From the NCBI GenBank assembly GCA_023662875.1, contig JAMPIG010000020.1, positions 1 through 44,462 on the forward strand: a stretch of 44,462 nucleotides of DNA, read 5' to 3'. The position numbers and the translations under genes are program-made. This document shows positions 35,001 to 42,090 of this stretch, one piece after another. The notes beneath the pieces are model-generated. The model was not told the DNA's origin. It made no database searches and saw only the letters and a program-made list of their open reading frames with translations. Source of the stretch: Roseburia sp. GTDB taxonomy: Bacteria; Bacillota; Clostridia; Lachnospirales; Lachnospiraceae. Position 1 is the first letter of the stretch. Each line of letters starts with the position of its first letter.

Positions 35001-35322
35001 TTTATCCAATCGATCCGTGTCGGCCACGAGAATCTTTGGGTGCCTTCTGAAGGCGATATATGACAATGGATCTCCTGCTTCGCTTGAATCCTAATGTTAT
35101 GAACTAAAAAAACATAAAAGCAAGGGTTCCGACTTTCTCTTATCCGGAGCCTCCGCTTTCATGCCCTGAAATCTGCAAGTCAACTATATTTGTCTTTTAT
35201 CGTCTTAAATAGCTTACAGGATTTGTACAAGCTATGACGTAAAACCACCTTGAATTTTACGTTTTCCGGTGGTAAAATGAGTCCATAAATAGCAATTCTG
35301 CAGGCGCTTTGTTTTTCATAGG
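35001..35322. mobile_element. 322-bp invertible promoter segment (phase-variation switch)
   Basis: The segment is bounded by perfect 24-bp inverted repeats and lies directly between a tyrosine recombinase gene and the AP2-BTAD regulatory operon. It contains one strong promoter (35250-35278), which points right in this sequence, away from the AP2 gene, so this assembly shows the OFF state. Inversion would aim it at the AP2 start about 45 nt outside the left repeat. No gene of its own is evident, though the frame of the AP2 gene stays open without an ATG for about 75 codons into the segment. Confidence 0.85.
35250..35278 (+). promoter_or_regulatory. invertible sigma-A promoter
   Basis: TTGAAT, exactly 17 nt, TAAAAT. 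It is overlaid by interleaved inverted sequences: ACGTAAAA (35238-35245) with TTTTACGT (35255-35262), and CCACC (35246-35249 region) with GGTGG (35268-35272), which could be an operator. Further on, AGGAGG (35320-35325) and ATG (35331) straddle the repeat boundary, so transcripts from this promoter carry a ribosome site leading into the inverted repeat. Confidence 0.8.
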
Positions 35323-35346
35323 AGGACAAAATGGTGATTCTGTCCT
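35323..35346. repeat. right inverted repeat of the invertible segment
   Basis: 24 nt, perfect reverse complement of 34977-35000, ending 4 nt before the recombinase stop codon. Here the flanks do not extend the internal palindrome, and no T-run follows on the minus strand, so unlike the left copy it should not terminate transcription. Confidence 0.92.
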
Positions 35347-35350
35347 TATG

Positions 35351-36250
35351 TCAGCTGATCAGCCCCAGCTTCTCCATCTGGCGCGCATGTGTCTCCCCTG
35401 TTGATATCAGATAAATCCTCGTTGTCTCGATACTGCTGTGTCCAAGCACGTCCGCCAGCTTTACAATATCCCGACAGACTTGATAAAAGCTTCTGGCAAA
35501 AAGATGGCGCAGATTATGTGGAAATACCTTGGCAGGGTTTACCGACGCCTTCCCGCATAAGTCCTTCATCTCCTGCCAAATCTGGCTGCGGGACATTCCG
35601 CGACCGTTTCGGGTCACAAAGATTTCTCCCGACCGGATTCCGTGCTTTCTGGCGTAATCCGTCAGCTTTTTACAAAGCTTGCCCGGCAGGAGGATCGTCC
35701 GCACCTTCCCTTTCAGAGAAATATCCGCGCGCCTCTGTTTCAGCGCTTCCATAGTAATATACTTTACCTCGGACACGCGAATACCGGTAGCGCAGACTGT
35801 CTCTAAGAGCAGCGCCAGACGTTCCTTGCCCGCGCCTTTTGCGGTTTCCAGAAGCCGTCCATACTCCGCCCGGCTCAGTTCCTTTTCCTGATCCCGGAAA
35901 GTGCGCCGCTGTATTTTCAGAAATTTCACTCTGCAGTCCTCCCAGCCCAGAAATCTCAGCAAGCTGTTCAGGGAGGAGAGCATAGCGTTTATGGTGGACG
36001 GGGCAAGTCCCGACGAGACCAAGTACGCCTTCCAGCCCGCGGCGGACTCCTTATCGAAGAGGGCGGCTTCCTCCGTTGCGGTCTCTCCAGGCGCTGCTGT
36101 CCCGGCGGCGGCTTCCTTCCCGAACTCCTTCAGCCATCCTTCAAAAGCCAAGATATCACGCAGGTATTTCTTGACCGTGTCCGCCGCATACTCCTCTTGT
36201 ACGAGATGTCCCCTATAATCAGTTATGTTTTTTTCTGTCAACCTGTACAT
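35351..36250 (-). CDS. tyrosine recombinase, likely invertase of the adjacent switch
   Basis: 299 aa. Residues ~5-110 are the SAM-like DNA-binding domain (YAADTVKKYLRDILAFEGWL), interrupted near 45-62 by a low-complexity Ala/Glu/Thr insertion. The catalytic set appears complete: Arg158 in ATGIRVSE, Lys182 in LKGKVRTILLP, His245-x-x-Arg248 in PHNLRHLFA, His271 in LGHSS and Tyr280 in SIETTRIY. It cuts and rejoins DNA through a 3'-phosphotyrosine. The gene ends 4 nt from the right inverted repeat, the usual setting for a dedicated invertase. It starts at ATG 36250 after AAGGAAG. Transcription of it runs toward the switch, so in OFF its message and the invertible promoter converge. No other phage or integrative-element genes are nearby, which argues against a prophage integrase. 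Confidence 0.9.
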   Translation of the reverse strand: MYRLTEKNITDYRGHLVQEEYAADTVKKYLRDILAFEGWLKEFGKEAAAGTAAPGETATEEAALFDKESAAGWKAYLVSSGLAPSTINAMLSSLNSLLRFLGWEDCRVKFLKIQRRTFRDQEKELSRAEYGRLLETAKGAGKERLALLLETVCATGIRVSEVKYITMEALKQRRADISLKGKVRTILLPGKLCKKLTDYARKHGIRSGEIFVTRNGRGMSRSQIWQEMKDLCGKASVNPAKVFPHNLRHLFARSFYQVCRDIVKLADVLGHSSIETTRIYLISTGETHARQMEKLGLIS

Positions 36251-36289
36251 TTTTCTTCCTTTCCGCCTTGCGCTGACTTGTTGATAAAA

Positions 36290-36450
36290 AAGTGCCGCAC
36301 AGCGGCACTTAGAAGAATGCTTCGCATTCTTCCCTTGCTACGATGCGATTTCCTATAAGATAAAAAAGCGTCCTGTCGGACGCTTTTGCTGCGACGAAGT
36401 TTCCTATAGAGTAAAGGAAAGCCCTTGAAACATTCCGTTTCAAGGGCTTT
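36290..36450 (-). terminator. cluster of four terminator-like hairpins after glgD
   Basis: In minus-strand order: 36418-36450 (14-bp stem, AAAGCCCTTGAAAC), 36364-36387 (AAAAGCGTCC stem, then T-run), 36312-36332 (GAAGAATGC stem) and 36290-36310 (AAGTGCCGC stem, then TTTTATC). Two or three have proper T-runs. The first probably ends the glgCD transcript. The linking sequences are imperfect copies of one another (TTTCCTATA and TTGCTRCGA blocks), so this is a tandem repeated module. An 80-codon frame across it is not credible. Confidence 0.8.
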
Positions 36451-36513
36451 TCTTCTCTCAATTTCGTCTCATAAACGCTTCCCTTCATGCTGCCAACGGC
36501 GGCATAAATAAAC

Positions 36514-37638
36514 TTATCCCATGGTATAGCGCTCGTTCTTCTCGACCACAATCCGGATCTGGCCTTCCTCGCCTACATACCGGGTATTGGCCCGGATGGT
36601 ATCCCGGCTCTCTACGATACAGTTTTCAATATAGGTATTATCCCCGATATAGACGTTGTTGAGAATAATGGAGTTCTTGATAACGCAGTTATTTCCGATA
36701 AAGCTGTTCTTGAAAATAACCGAATTCTCCACCGTCCCGTTGATAATACATCCGCTGGAAATCAGGCTGTTCTTCACGCTGGAGCCCACGTTGTACTTTG
36801 CCGGCGGCAGGTCGTCTACCTTGGAGTAGATATCGGGATATTGCTTGAAGAAATAATTCCTGACCTCGGGCTTCAGGAAGTCCATGTTCGTCCGGTAATA
36901 ATCCTCGACAGACGCGATATTGCGCCAGTAATCCCGAATCTTATAGCCGTAAATTCTCTTCAGATCCTTGTAGCGTACCAGAATATCCCGCACAAAGTCG
37001 TACCGATCCTCCTCCGCGCACTTCTCGATCATCTCGATCAGCTGGCGGCGGCGGAGCACATAGATCCCGCAGGAGATGGTATTGGTCTTCGCCTGCAGCG
37101 GCTTCTCCTCGATCTCCTCCACCCGGTAGTCCTCGTTCATGCGCACCGTGCCGAAACGCTCGATATTGGTTCCCGGCTCCATCTCCCGGCAGACCATGGT
37201 GATATCCGCCTTCTTCTCGATATGATACTCCAGCACCTTATTAAAGTCCAGCTTATAAACTCCGTCGCCGGAGGCGATTACTACGTAAGGCTCGTGGCTG
37301 TTCTTCAGGAAGGACAGGTTCTGGTAGATCGCGTCGGCCGTGCCTCTGTACCAGTTGCTGTTGTCCGCCGTGACGGTGGGCGTCAGTACCGCCAGTCCGC
37401 CCTGCTTACGTCCGAAGTCCCACCATTTCGAGGAGCTTAAATGCTCGTTCAGGCTTCTCGCGTTATACTGCGTCAGAACGGCTACCTTCTGGATATGGGA
37501 ATTGGACATGTTGCTCAATGTAAAGTCAATGCTGCGGTAGCTTCCCGCAACGGGCATCGCGCAAACCGCTCTCTTCTGCGACAATGCTTTCATTCTGTGG
37601 TTATTACCGCCTGCTAAAACGATTCCGATTGCTCTCAC
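36514..37638 (-). CDS. glgD: glucose-1-phosphate adenylyltransferase regulatory subunit GlgD
   Basis: 374 aa. N-terminal nucleotidyltransferase fold ([20 protein letters not shown]) and C-terminal left-handed beta-helix with hexapeptide repeats ([20 protein letters not shown]). Compared with GlgC, the Arg-rich nucleotide-binding loop is changed ([10 protein letters not shown] in place of [10 protein letters not shown]), as in GlgD proteins, which are poorly or not catalytic alone and modulate GlgC in a hetero-oligomer. The complex makes ADP-glucose for glycogen synthesis. Its start overlaps the end of glgC by 4 nt (ATGA), so the two are translationally coupled. A terminator follows about 60 nt later. 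No glgA, glgB or glgP is in the window. Confidence 0.95.
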   Translation of the reverse strand: MRAIGIVLAGGNNHRMKALSQKRAVCAMPVAGSYRSIDFTLSNMSNSHIQKVAVLTQYNARSLNEHLSSSKWWDFGRKQGGLAVLTPTVTADNSNWYRGTADAIYQNLSFLKNSHEPYVVIASGDGVYKLDFNKVLEYHIEKKADITMVCREMEPGTNIERFGTVRMNEDYRVEEIEEKPLQAKTNTISCGIYVLRRRQLIEMIEKCAEEDRYDFVRDILVRYKDLKRIYGYKIRDYWRNIASVEDYYRTNMDFLKPEVRNYFFKQYPDIYSKVDDLPPAKYNVGSSVKNSLISSGCIINGTVENSVIFKNSFIGNNCVIKNSIILNNVYIGDNTYIENCIVESRDTIRANTRYVGEEGQIRIVVEKNERYTMG

Positions 37639-38909
37639 TGTTCATCACCTGCCTTAATCAAAGTTTTACCGCTTGCGAGGCAGCCTCCCTCGTAGTCGGC
37701 CGCCGTAGTCTCGCCGAAGATTACGGAGTTCTTGCCCACAGAGACGCCGTCCGGGATCACGCTCTTCTCGCCTACGGTCACAAGCCCCTGGTTATAGATG
37801 TGAGGAGCCGTATCATTCTCCGCTTCCCCGCCCACGCCGAGTCTTACATGATCGCCGATCTTTACTTCCTCGGCGATGATCGCCTTGTTGACCTCGCAGC
37901 CATCTCCGATCTGCGTATGGTTCATGATGATGGAATCCCGCACCACCGTTCCCTTGCCGATGGTAACGCCGCAGCCGATTACCGAATTATATACCTTGCC
38001 GTAAATATCCGTACCTTCGCCTACGATACAGCGCTCCGCCACGCTGTCGTCTGACAGGTACTGCGGCGGCTGGATCTCGCTCTTCGTATAAATTTTCCAA
38101 TATTCCTCGTACAGGTTGAACTCGGGAACGATATCGATCAGCTCCATATTAGCCTCCCAGTAAGAGCTGAGAGTTCCCACATCCTTCCAGTATCCGGTAA
38201 ACTCATAAGCGTAAAGCGGCGCTCCCTTTTCATGGCAGTAGGGGATTACGTGCTTACCGAAGTCCAGCGCGGGCTGATCCGCCATCTTGATCAGCGCCTC
38301 CCGCAGAGTCTTCCAGTTAAAGATATAGATACCCATGCTCGCCAGGTTGCTTCTGGGATGCTCCGGCTTCTCCTCGAATTCCGTGATCCGCTTATGCTCG
38401 TCCGCAATCATGATGCCGAAGCGGCTGGCCTCCTCGATGGGTACAGGCATAACCGCGATCGTTACCTCCGCGTTGTTTGCCTTATGGAAATCCAGCATCA
38501 CCTCATAATCCATTTTGTAGATGTGGTCGCCGGACAAAATCAGGACATACTCCGGGTTAAAGCTCTCCATATACTCCAGATTCTGGTAGATTGCGTTAGC
38601 AGTACCGGTGTACCACTCGCTGTTGGAGCTCTTCTCGTAGGGCGGCAGAACGGTAACGCCGCCGATATTGCGATCCAGATCCCAGGGTATCCCGATTCCG
38701 ATATGCGCGTTCAGCCGCAGAGGCTGATACTGTGTTAAAACACCTACCGTATCAATACCGGAATTGATACAGTTTGAAAGAGGAAAATCGATAATGCGGT
38801 ATTTCCCTCCGAATGCTACCGCAGGCTTGGCCACCTTGGAAGTAAGGACTCCCAGACGGCTGCCCTGCCCGCCTGCCAACAACATGGCAATCATCTCTTT
38901 TTTAATCAT
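37635..38909 (-). CDS. glgC: glucose-1-phosphate adenylyltransferase catalytic subunit GlgC
   Basis: 424 aa, the usual length. [20 protein letters not shown] is the nucleotide-binding loop; [10 protein letters not shown]-type sequence ([13 protein letters not shown]) and [13 protein letters not shown] are the active-site segments; [20 protein letters not shown] is the sugar-phosphate site region. The C-terminus is a left-handed beta-helix. It makes ADP-glucose and pyrophosphate from glucose 1-phosphate and ATP, the committed step of bacterial glycogen synthesis. GAGGTG lies 7 nt before the ATG. It shares an AT-rich divergent promoter region with murC; a TGATATAAT extended -10 (38952-38960) faces it. 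Confidence 0.97.
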   Translation of the reverse strand: MIKKEMIAMLLAGGQGSRLGVLTSKVAKPAVAFGGKYRIIDFPLSNCINSGIDTVGVLTQYQPLRLNAHIGIGIPWDLDRNIGGVTVLPPYEKSSNSEWYTGTANAIYQNLEYMESFNPEYVLILSGDHIYKMDYEVMLDFHKANNAEVTIAVMPVPIEEASRFGIMIADEHKRITEFEEKPEHPRSNLASMGIYIFNWKTLREALIKMADQPALDFGKHVIPYCHEKGAPLYAYEFTGYWKDVGTLSSYWEANMELIDIVPEFNLYEEYWKIYTKSEIQPPQYLSDDSVAERCIVGEGTDIYGKVYNSVIGCGVTIGKGTVVRDSIIMNHTQIGDGCEVNKAIIAEEVKIGDHVRLGVGGEAENDTAPHIYNQGLVTVGEKSVIPDGVSVGKNSVIFGETTAADYEGGCLASGKTLIKAGDEQ

Positions 38910-38951
38910 ATTGTCACCTCTGTCTAGCTTCTACCGTTTACCGGCAGACTT

Positions 38952-38960
38952 ATTATATCA
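38952..38960 (-). promoter_or_regulatory. extended -10 element of the glgCD promoter
   Basis: Minus strand TGATATAAT, about 45 nt before the glgC start codon. No good -35 hexamer is found at normal spacing, consistent with an extended -10 promoter. Confidence 0.5.
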
Positions 38961-39076
38961 TACCCAAAAGCAAAATGGAATATTTATTGCCAAAAATTTT
39001 GAAATTTGTACCATTTTTCTATTTAAATTTAACATATTTCCAAAATGGCAAAAAATTTTTTTTGTGTATTTTCTGT

Positions 39077-39105
39077 TTGTTTTTTCCGGCCAGAGTGCTT
39101 ATAAT
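39077..39105 (+). promoter_or_regulatory. murC promoter
   Basis: TTGTTT, 17 nt, TATAAT, about 80 nt before the murC ATG, in the AT-rich 274-nt region shared with the divergent glgC gene. Confidence 0.65.
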
Positions 39106-39183
39106 ATATCTTAGATCATAGAATCATAAAATTCGCATTTTGTTTCTATTATAAAGTATAACAACCAACAAGGAAGTGTCAGC

Positions 39184-40566
39184 ATGTATAAAATTGACTT
39201 TGACAGCCATTCCCACGTCTATTTTCTCGGCATCGGCGGCATCAGTATGAGCGGCCTGGCGGAGATCCTGCGCAACGCCGGGTTTATCGTATCCGGCTCG
39301 GATCGGGTCGCCTCCGATATTACAAGGGGTCTGGAAAAAAAGGGAATCACTGTAAAATACGGGGAAAGCTCCTCCCACCTCCCCGCCGATCTCGACTTCG
39401 CCGTACTGACAAGCGCCGTAAAGGAGACGAACCCGGAGCTCCGCGCTCTGCGGGAACGCGGAATCCCCTGCCTGTCAAGGGCGCAGCTGCTGGGTCAGCT
39501 GATGAAAAACTATCAGATCTCCGTAGCCGTCAGCGGTACACACGGTAAGACCACTACCACCTCCATGATCAGCGAGATCCTGCTGAAGGCGGGAACGGAT
39601 CCCACCCTCTCCATCGGCGGGATCCTAAAGAGCATCGGCGGCAATATCCGGATCGGCGGCAGCCGCTATTTTGTCACCGAGGCCTGCGAATATACCAACA
39701 GCTTTCTCAGCTTTTCGCCCACTGTCGGGCTGATCCTTAATATAGAAGAAGATCATATGGACTTTTTTAAGGATCTGGCCGATATACGGAATTCCTTCCG
39801 CCGGTTCGCGGAGCTGCTGCCGGAGGACGGATGCCTTATCATCAGCGCGGACATCCCCGATTACCGGGAGCTCACAGAGGGCCTGTCCTGCCGGATTATC
39901 ACCTTTTCCTGTGTCAGCGGAGCCGCCGATTACTATCCCTCCGCTATTTCCTACGACGACTTCGGTCACCCCTCCTTTCTGCTTCATAGTCCCGGCCGTC
40001 CGGCGGAAGGCTTCTCCCTGAAGGTGCCCGGGCTGCACAATATCGGAAACGCCGTCGCCGCGGCCGCCCTGGCGGATTATCTGGCGGTAGACCGGCCGGT
40101 CACAATATCCGCTCTCCGGGAATACGCCGGAACCGACCGCCGTTTCGAGTATAAGGGGTCTGTCGGCGGCGTCACCATAATAGATGATTATGCGCATCAC
40201 CCCACGGAAATTACCGCGACCTTGTCCGCAGCGCAAAAATATCCTCACAAAACCCTCTGGTGCGTCTTCCAGCCCCATACCTATTCCAGGACAAAGGAAT
40301 TTATGGGCGATTTTGCGAAGGCCCTCTCTCTGTCGGATCGTGTCGTTCTGGCGGACATCTTTCCCGCAAGGGAGACCGATCATCTTGGGATCAGCTCGGA
40401 GACCCTTCAGGCCGAAATCCGTGCGCTCGGACATGATTGCGATTATTTTCCGACTTTCGACGAAATTGAAAATTTCTTACTGGAAAATTGCATAAACGGC
40501 GATCTGTTGATAACTATGGGTGCCGGGGATGTGCATAAAATCGGCGAAAATCTTCTTGGTTCCTAG
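39184..40566 (+). CDS. murC: UDP-N-acetylmuramate--L-alanine ligase
   Basis: 460 aa, normal for MurC. The N-terminal UDP-binding domain opens with VYFLGIGGISMSGLAEIL. The ATP P-loop is GTHGKTT (118-124). EACEYTNSFLSFSPTVGLIL and LNIEEDHMDFF carry the Mur-ligase metal and substrate residues, and the C-terminal domain has IDDYAHHPTEI and TYSRTKEF. It adds L-alanine to UDP-MurNAc in the cytosol, the first step of the peptidoglycan stem peptide. AGGAAG lies 8 nt before the ATG. It is the first plus-strand gene of the right part of the window, separated from the dnaD gene by a DnaA-box-rich spacer. Confidence 0.97.
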   Translation: MYKIDFDSHSHVYFLGIGGISMSGLAEILRNAGFIVSGSDRVASDITRGLEKKGITVKYGESSSHLPADLDFAVLTSAVKETNPELRALRERGIPCLSRAQLLGQLMKNYQISVAVSGTHGKTTTTSMISEILLKAGTDPTLSIGGILKSIGGNIRIGGSRYFVTEACEYTNSFLSFSPTVGLILNIEEDHMDFFKDLADIRNSFRRFAELLPEDGCLIISADIPDYRELTEGLSCRIITFSCVSGAADYYPSAISYDDFGHPSFLLHSPGRPAEGFSLKVPGLHNIGNAVAAAALADYLAVDRPVTISALREYAGTDRRFEYKGSVGGVTIIDDYAHHPTEITATLSAAQKYPHKTLWCVFQPHTYSRTKEFMGDFAKALSLSDRVVLADIFPARETDHLGISSETLQAEIRALGHDCDYFPTFDEIENFLLENCINGDLLITMGAGDVHKIGENLLGS

Positions 40567-40724
40567 TTATCCACAATATCCACAGGCTATAACCGTTTCT
40601 TTTGCTCTCGGCCTGTGGATATCTTTCCCAATCCGGTGGATATCTTTTTTGTCGGCTGTCTCCGGGAAGCCCGCAATACGGGCATCCTTTTTTCAAGCTC
40701 CGACGGGTATCCACTTTATCCACA
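40567..40724. promoter_or_regulatory. DnaA-box cluster between murC and the dnaD-like gene
   Basis: Two perfect TTATCCACA boxes (40567-40575 and 40716-40724), one-mismatch boxes ATATCCACA at 40576-40584 and, inverted, at 40614-40622, and weaker copies (GGTGGATAT 40635-40643; GTATCCACT near 40708). The 40576 and 40614 boxes are the two arms of a 12-bp inverted repeat. The downstream genes encode primosome proteins, so DnaA control of their expression or DnaA titration is plausible. Confidence 0.65.
40669..40693 (+). terminator. possible murC terminator
   Basis: GCCCG-CAATA-CGGGC followed by ATCC and six T. The stem is only 5 bp of GC pairs (plus A-T at the base), and it lies within the DnaA-box region about 100 nt after murC. 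Confidence 0.5.
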
Positions 40725-40799
40725 CTTTCCACATTTCCCGAGCTTTTCAGGCTTCTCAACGGTTTCGGGAAAATGACTATATCTTTTTCAAAAACCTTA

Positions 40800-40808
40800 T
40801 GATATACT
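40800..40808 (+). promoter_or_regulatory. extended -10 promoter of the dnaD-dnaI operon
   Basis: TGATATACT at 40800-40808, about 120 nt before the start codon and 75 nt after the last perfect DnaA box. No good -35 hexamer, as usual for TGn promoters. Confidence 0.5.
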
Positions 40809-40836
40809 GTGTCTACTGCGCGAGATCTGCAGCGTG

Positions 40837-40908
40837 GTTCCGGAGAAGATCGGAGGTTTCGTCCGCGAAAAATTGCCCGCAGGGAGCTTTGCCGCTCCTC
40901 TCCGGAAC
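40837..40908 (+). ncRNA. structured 5' leader of the dnaD-like gene
   Basis: A perfect 10-bp closing stem, GTTCCGGAGA (40837-40846) with TCTCCGGAAC (40899-40908), encloses smaller hairpins such as GGAGC-TTTGCC-GCTCC. It ends a few nucleotides before the GAGGGG ribosome site. No known riboswitch class is recognised. It could control translation or mRNA stability. Confidence 0.35.
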
Positions 40909-40930
40909 GGGCAGAGGGGTGTATGATACA

Positions 40931-42004
40931 ATGGCACGTTTGACGATTTATCAGGATAACGACGGCAACTCAACCGTCGTGTCCAATCTCTTTATTGACA
41001 AATACATGAAGGATGCCAACGACGCGCAGCTGAAGGTCTATCTCTATCTTCTCCGCATGATGAACGCACGCCTGGCTACCAGTGTGTCCGATATTGCGGA
41101 CAAGTTCAACCATACGGAAAAAGAGGTGGAGCGCGCCCTGACCTACTGGGAGAAGCGCGGTCTTCTGTCCTTGGATTACGCTCCGGACAAGACTCTGATC
41201 GGAATCCATATCCGCGAGCTGCGGGAGGACGCAAAGCCCCAGGGCGGTGCCCCGGTTTCCTCCTTTGTCCCGGTTCCGGCCGAAGCCCGGGATCCGGAAA
41301 AGCTTCGGGAAGAAACAGCGGTTCCCGCACCCCGGTTTGAAAAACCTGTCTATACCGCCGCTCAGCTTCGGGAGTTTAAGGAGCGCGAAAATACGGAGCA
41401 GCTTCTGTACGTTACCGAAAGGTACATCGGTCGGCCGCTGACTCCCGCCGAGATGAAAACAATCCTCTATTTTACGGACGAGCTTCATTTTTCGGACGAT
41501 CTGGTCGATTACCTGATTCAGTACTGCGTGGATAAGGGAAAGAAGGACTTTAAGTATATCGAGAAAGTAGCCGTCAACTGGGCTGAGGAGGGGATCACAA
41601 CTCCCGCTCAGGCTCAGGCGGAGACTGTCTTGTATAATAAAAATGTCTATTCGATCATGAAGGAGCTGGGGAAGAGTAACGCTCCCACCCCGAAGGAGAC
41701 CGAGTACATAACCAGATGGATTAACGAGTACGGCTTCGCCAACGATGTGATCTTCGAGGCCTGCGAGCGCACCGTCATGGCGACGGACAAGAACCGCTTT
41801 GAATACGCGGATCGTATCCTGAGCAGCTGGCATGAGCAGAATGTACATCACAAGGCTGATATTGCCCGGATCGACGAGCTTTATCGGCAGCGTAAAAAGA
41901 ATACCGCTCCCCAGCCCAACCGGCAGTATACCAACCGCTTTAATCAGTTTTCGCAGAACACCTACGACTTTGACGCTCTGGAAAAGGAACTCCTGAGCAA
42001 TTAG
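40931..42004 (+). CDS. DnaD-domain primosome protein (DnaB/DnaD family)
   Basis: 357 aa from ATG at 40931, with AGAGGGG upstream; the frame is open further 5' but that part covers the DnaA-box region and is not coding-like. Residues ~10-100 are an N-terminal winged helix (NLFIDKYMKDANDAQLKVYL; FNHTEKEVERALTYWEKRGL). Residues ~100-145 are a charged Pro/Glu linker. Two DnaD domains follow (from YTAAQLREFKE near 150 and from NAPTPKETEYI near 250), each with the YxxxxG/W-type ends (DFKYIEKVAVNWAEEG; RFEYADRILSSWHEQ). It remodels DNA and helps load the replicative helicase. It is followed by the helicase-loader gene, the usual partner. Confidence 0.9.
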   Translation: MARLTIYQDNDGNSTVVSNLFIDKYMKDANDAQLKVYLYLLRMMNARLATSVSDIADKFNHTEKEVERALTYWEKRGLLSLDYAPDKTLIGIHIRELREDAKPQGGAPVSSFVPVPAEARDPEKLREETAVPAPRFEKPVYTAAQLREFKERENTEQLLYVTERYIGRPLTPAEMKTILYFTDELHFSDDLVDYLIQYCVDKGKKDFKYIEKVAVNWAEEGITTPAQAQAETVLYNKNVYSIMKELGKSNAPTPKETEYITRWINEYGFANDVIFEACERTVMATDKNRFEYADRILSSWHEQNVHHKADIARIDELYRQRKKNTAPQPNRQYTNRFNQFSQNTYDFDALEKELLSN

Positions 42005-42090
42005 AATACCCTACTCTTCCCTTAACGCAAGGCAGGAACGGCGCAGTATATTAAGCCCGGCAGCCACATGAGAACACAAGGAGAACAACC

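Noticed and set aside
35351-36250. Prophage or integrative-element integrase
   Set aside because: No phage, conjugation or excisionase genes or att-like duplication near a tRNA are seen, and the gene ends 4 nt from a perfect inverted repeat of a promoter segment, which fits a local invertase better.
36309-36551. 80-codon minus-strand frame across the terminator cluster after glgD
   Set aside because: Made of hairpin repeats and the end of glgD in another frame; a repeat-derived spurious ORF.
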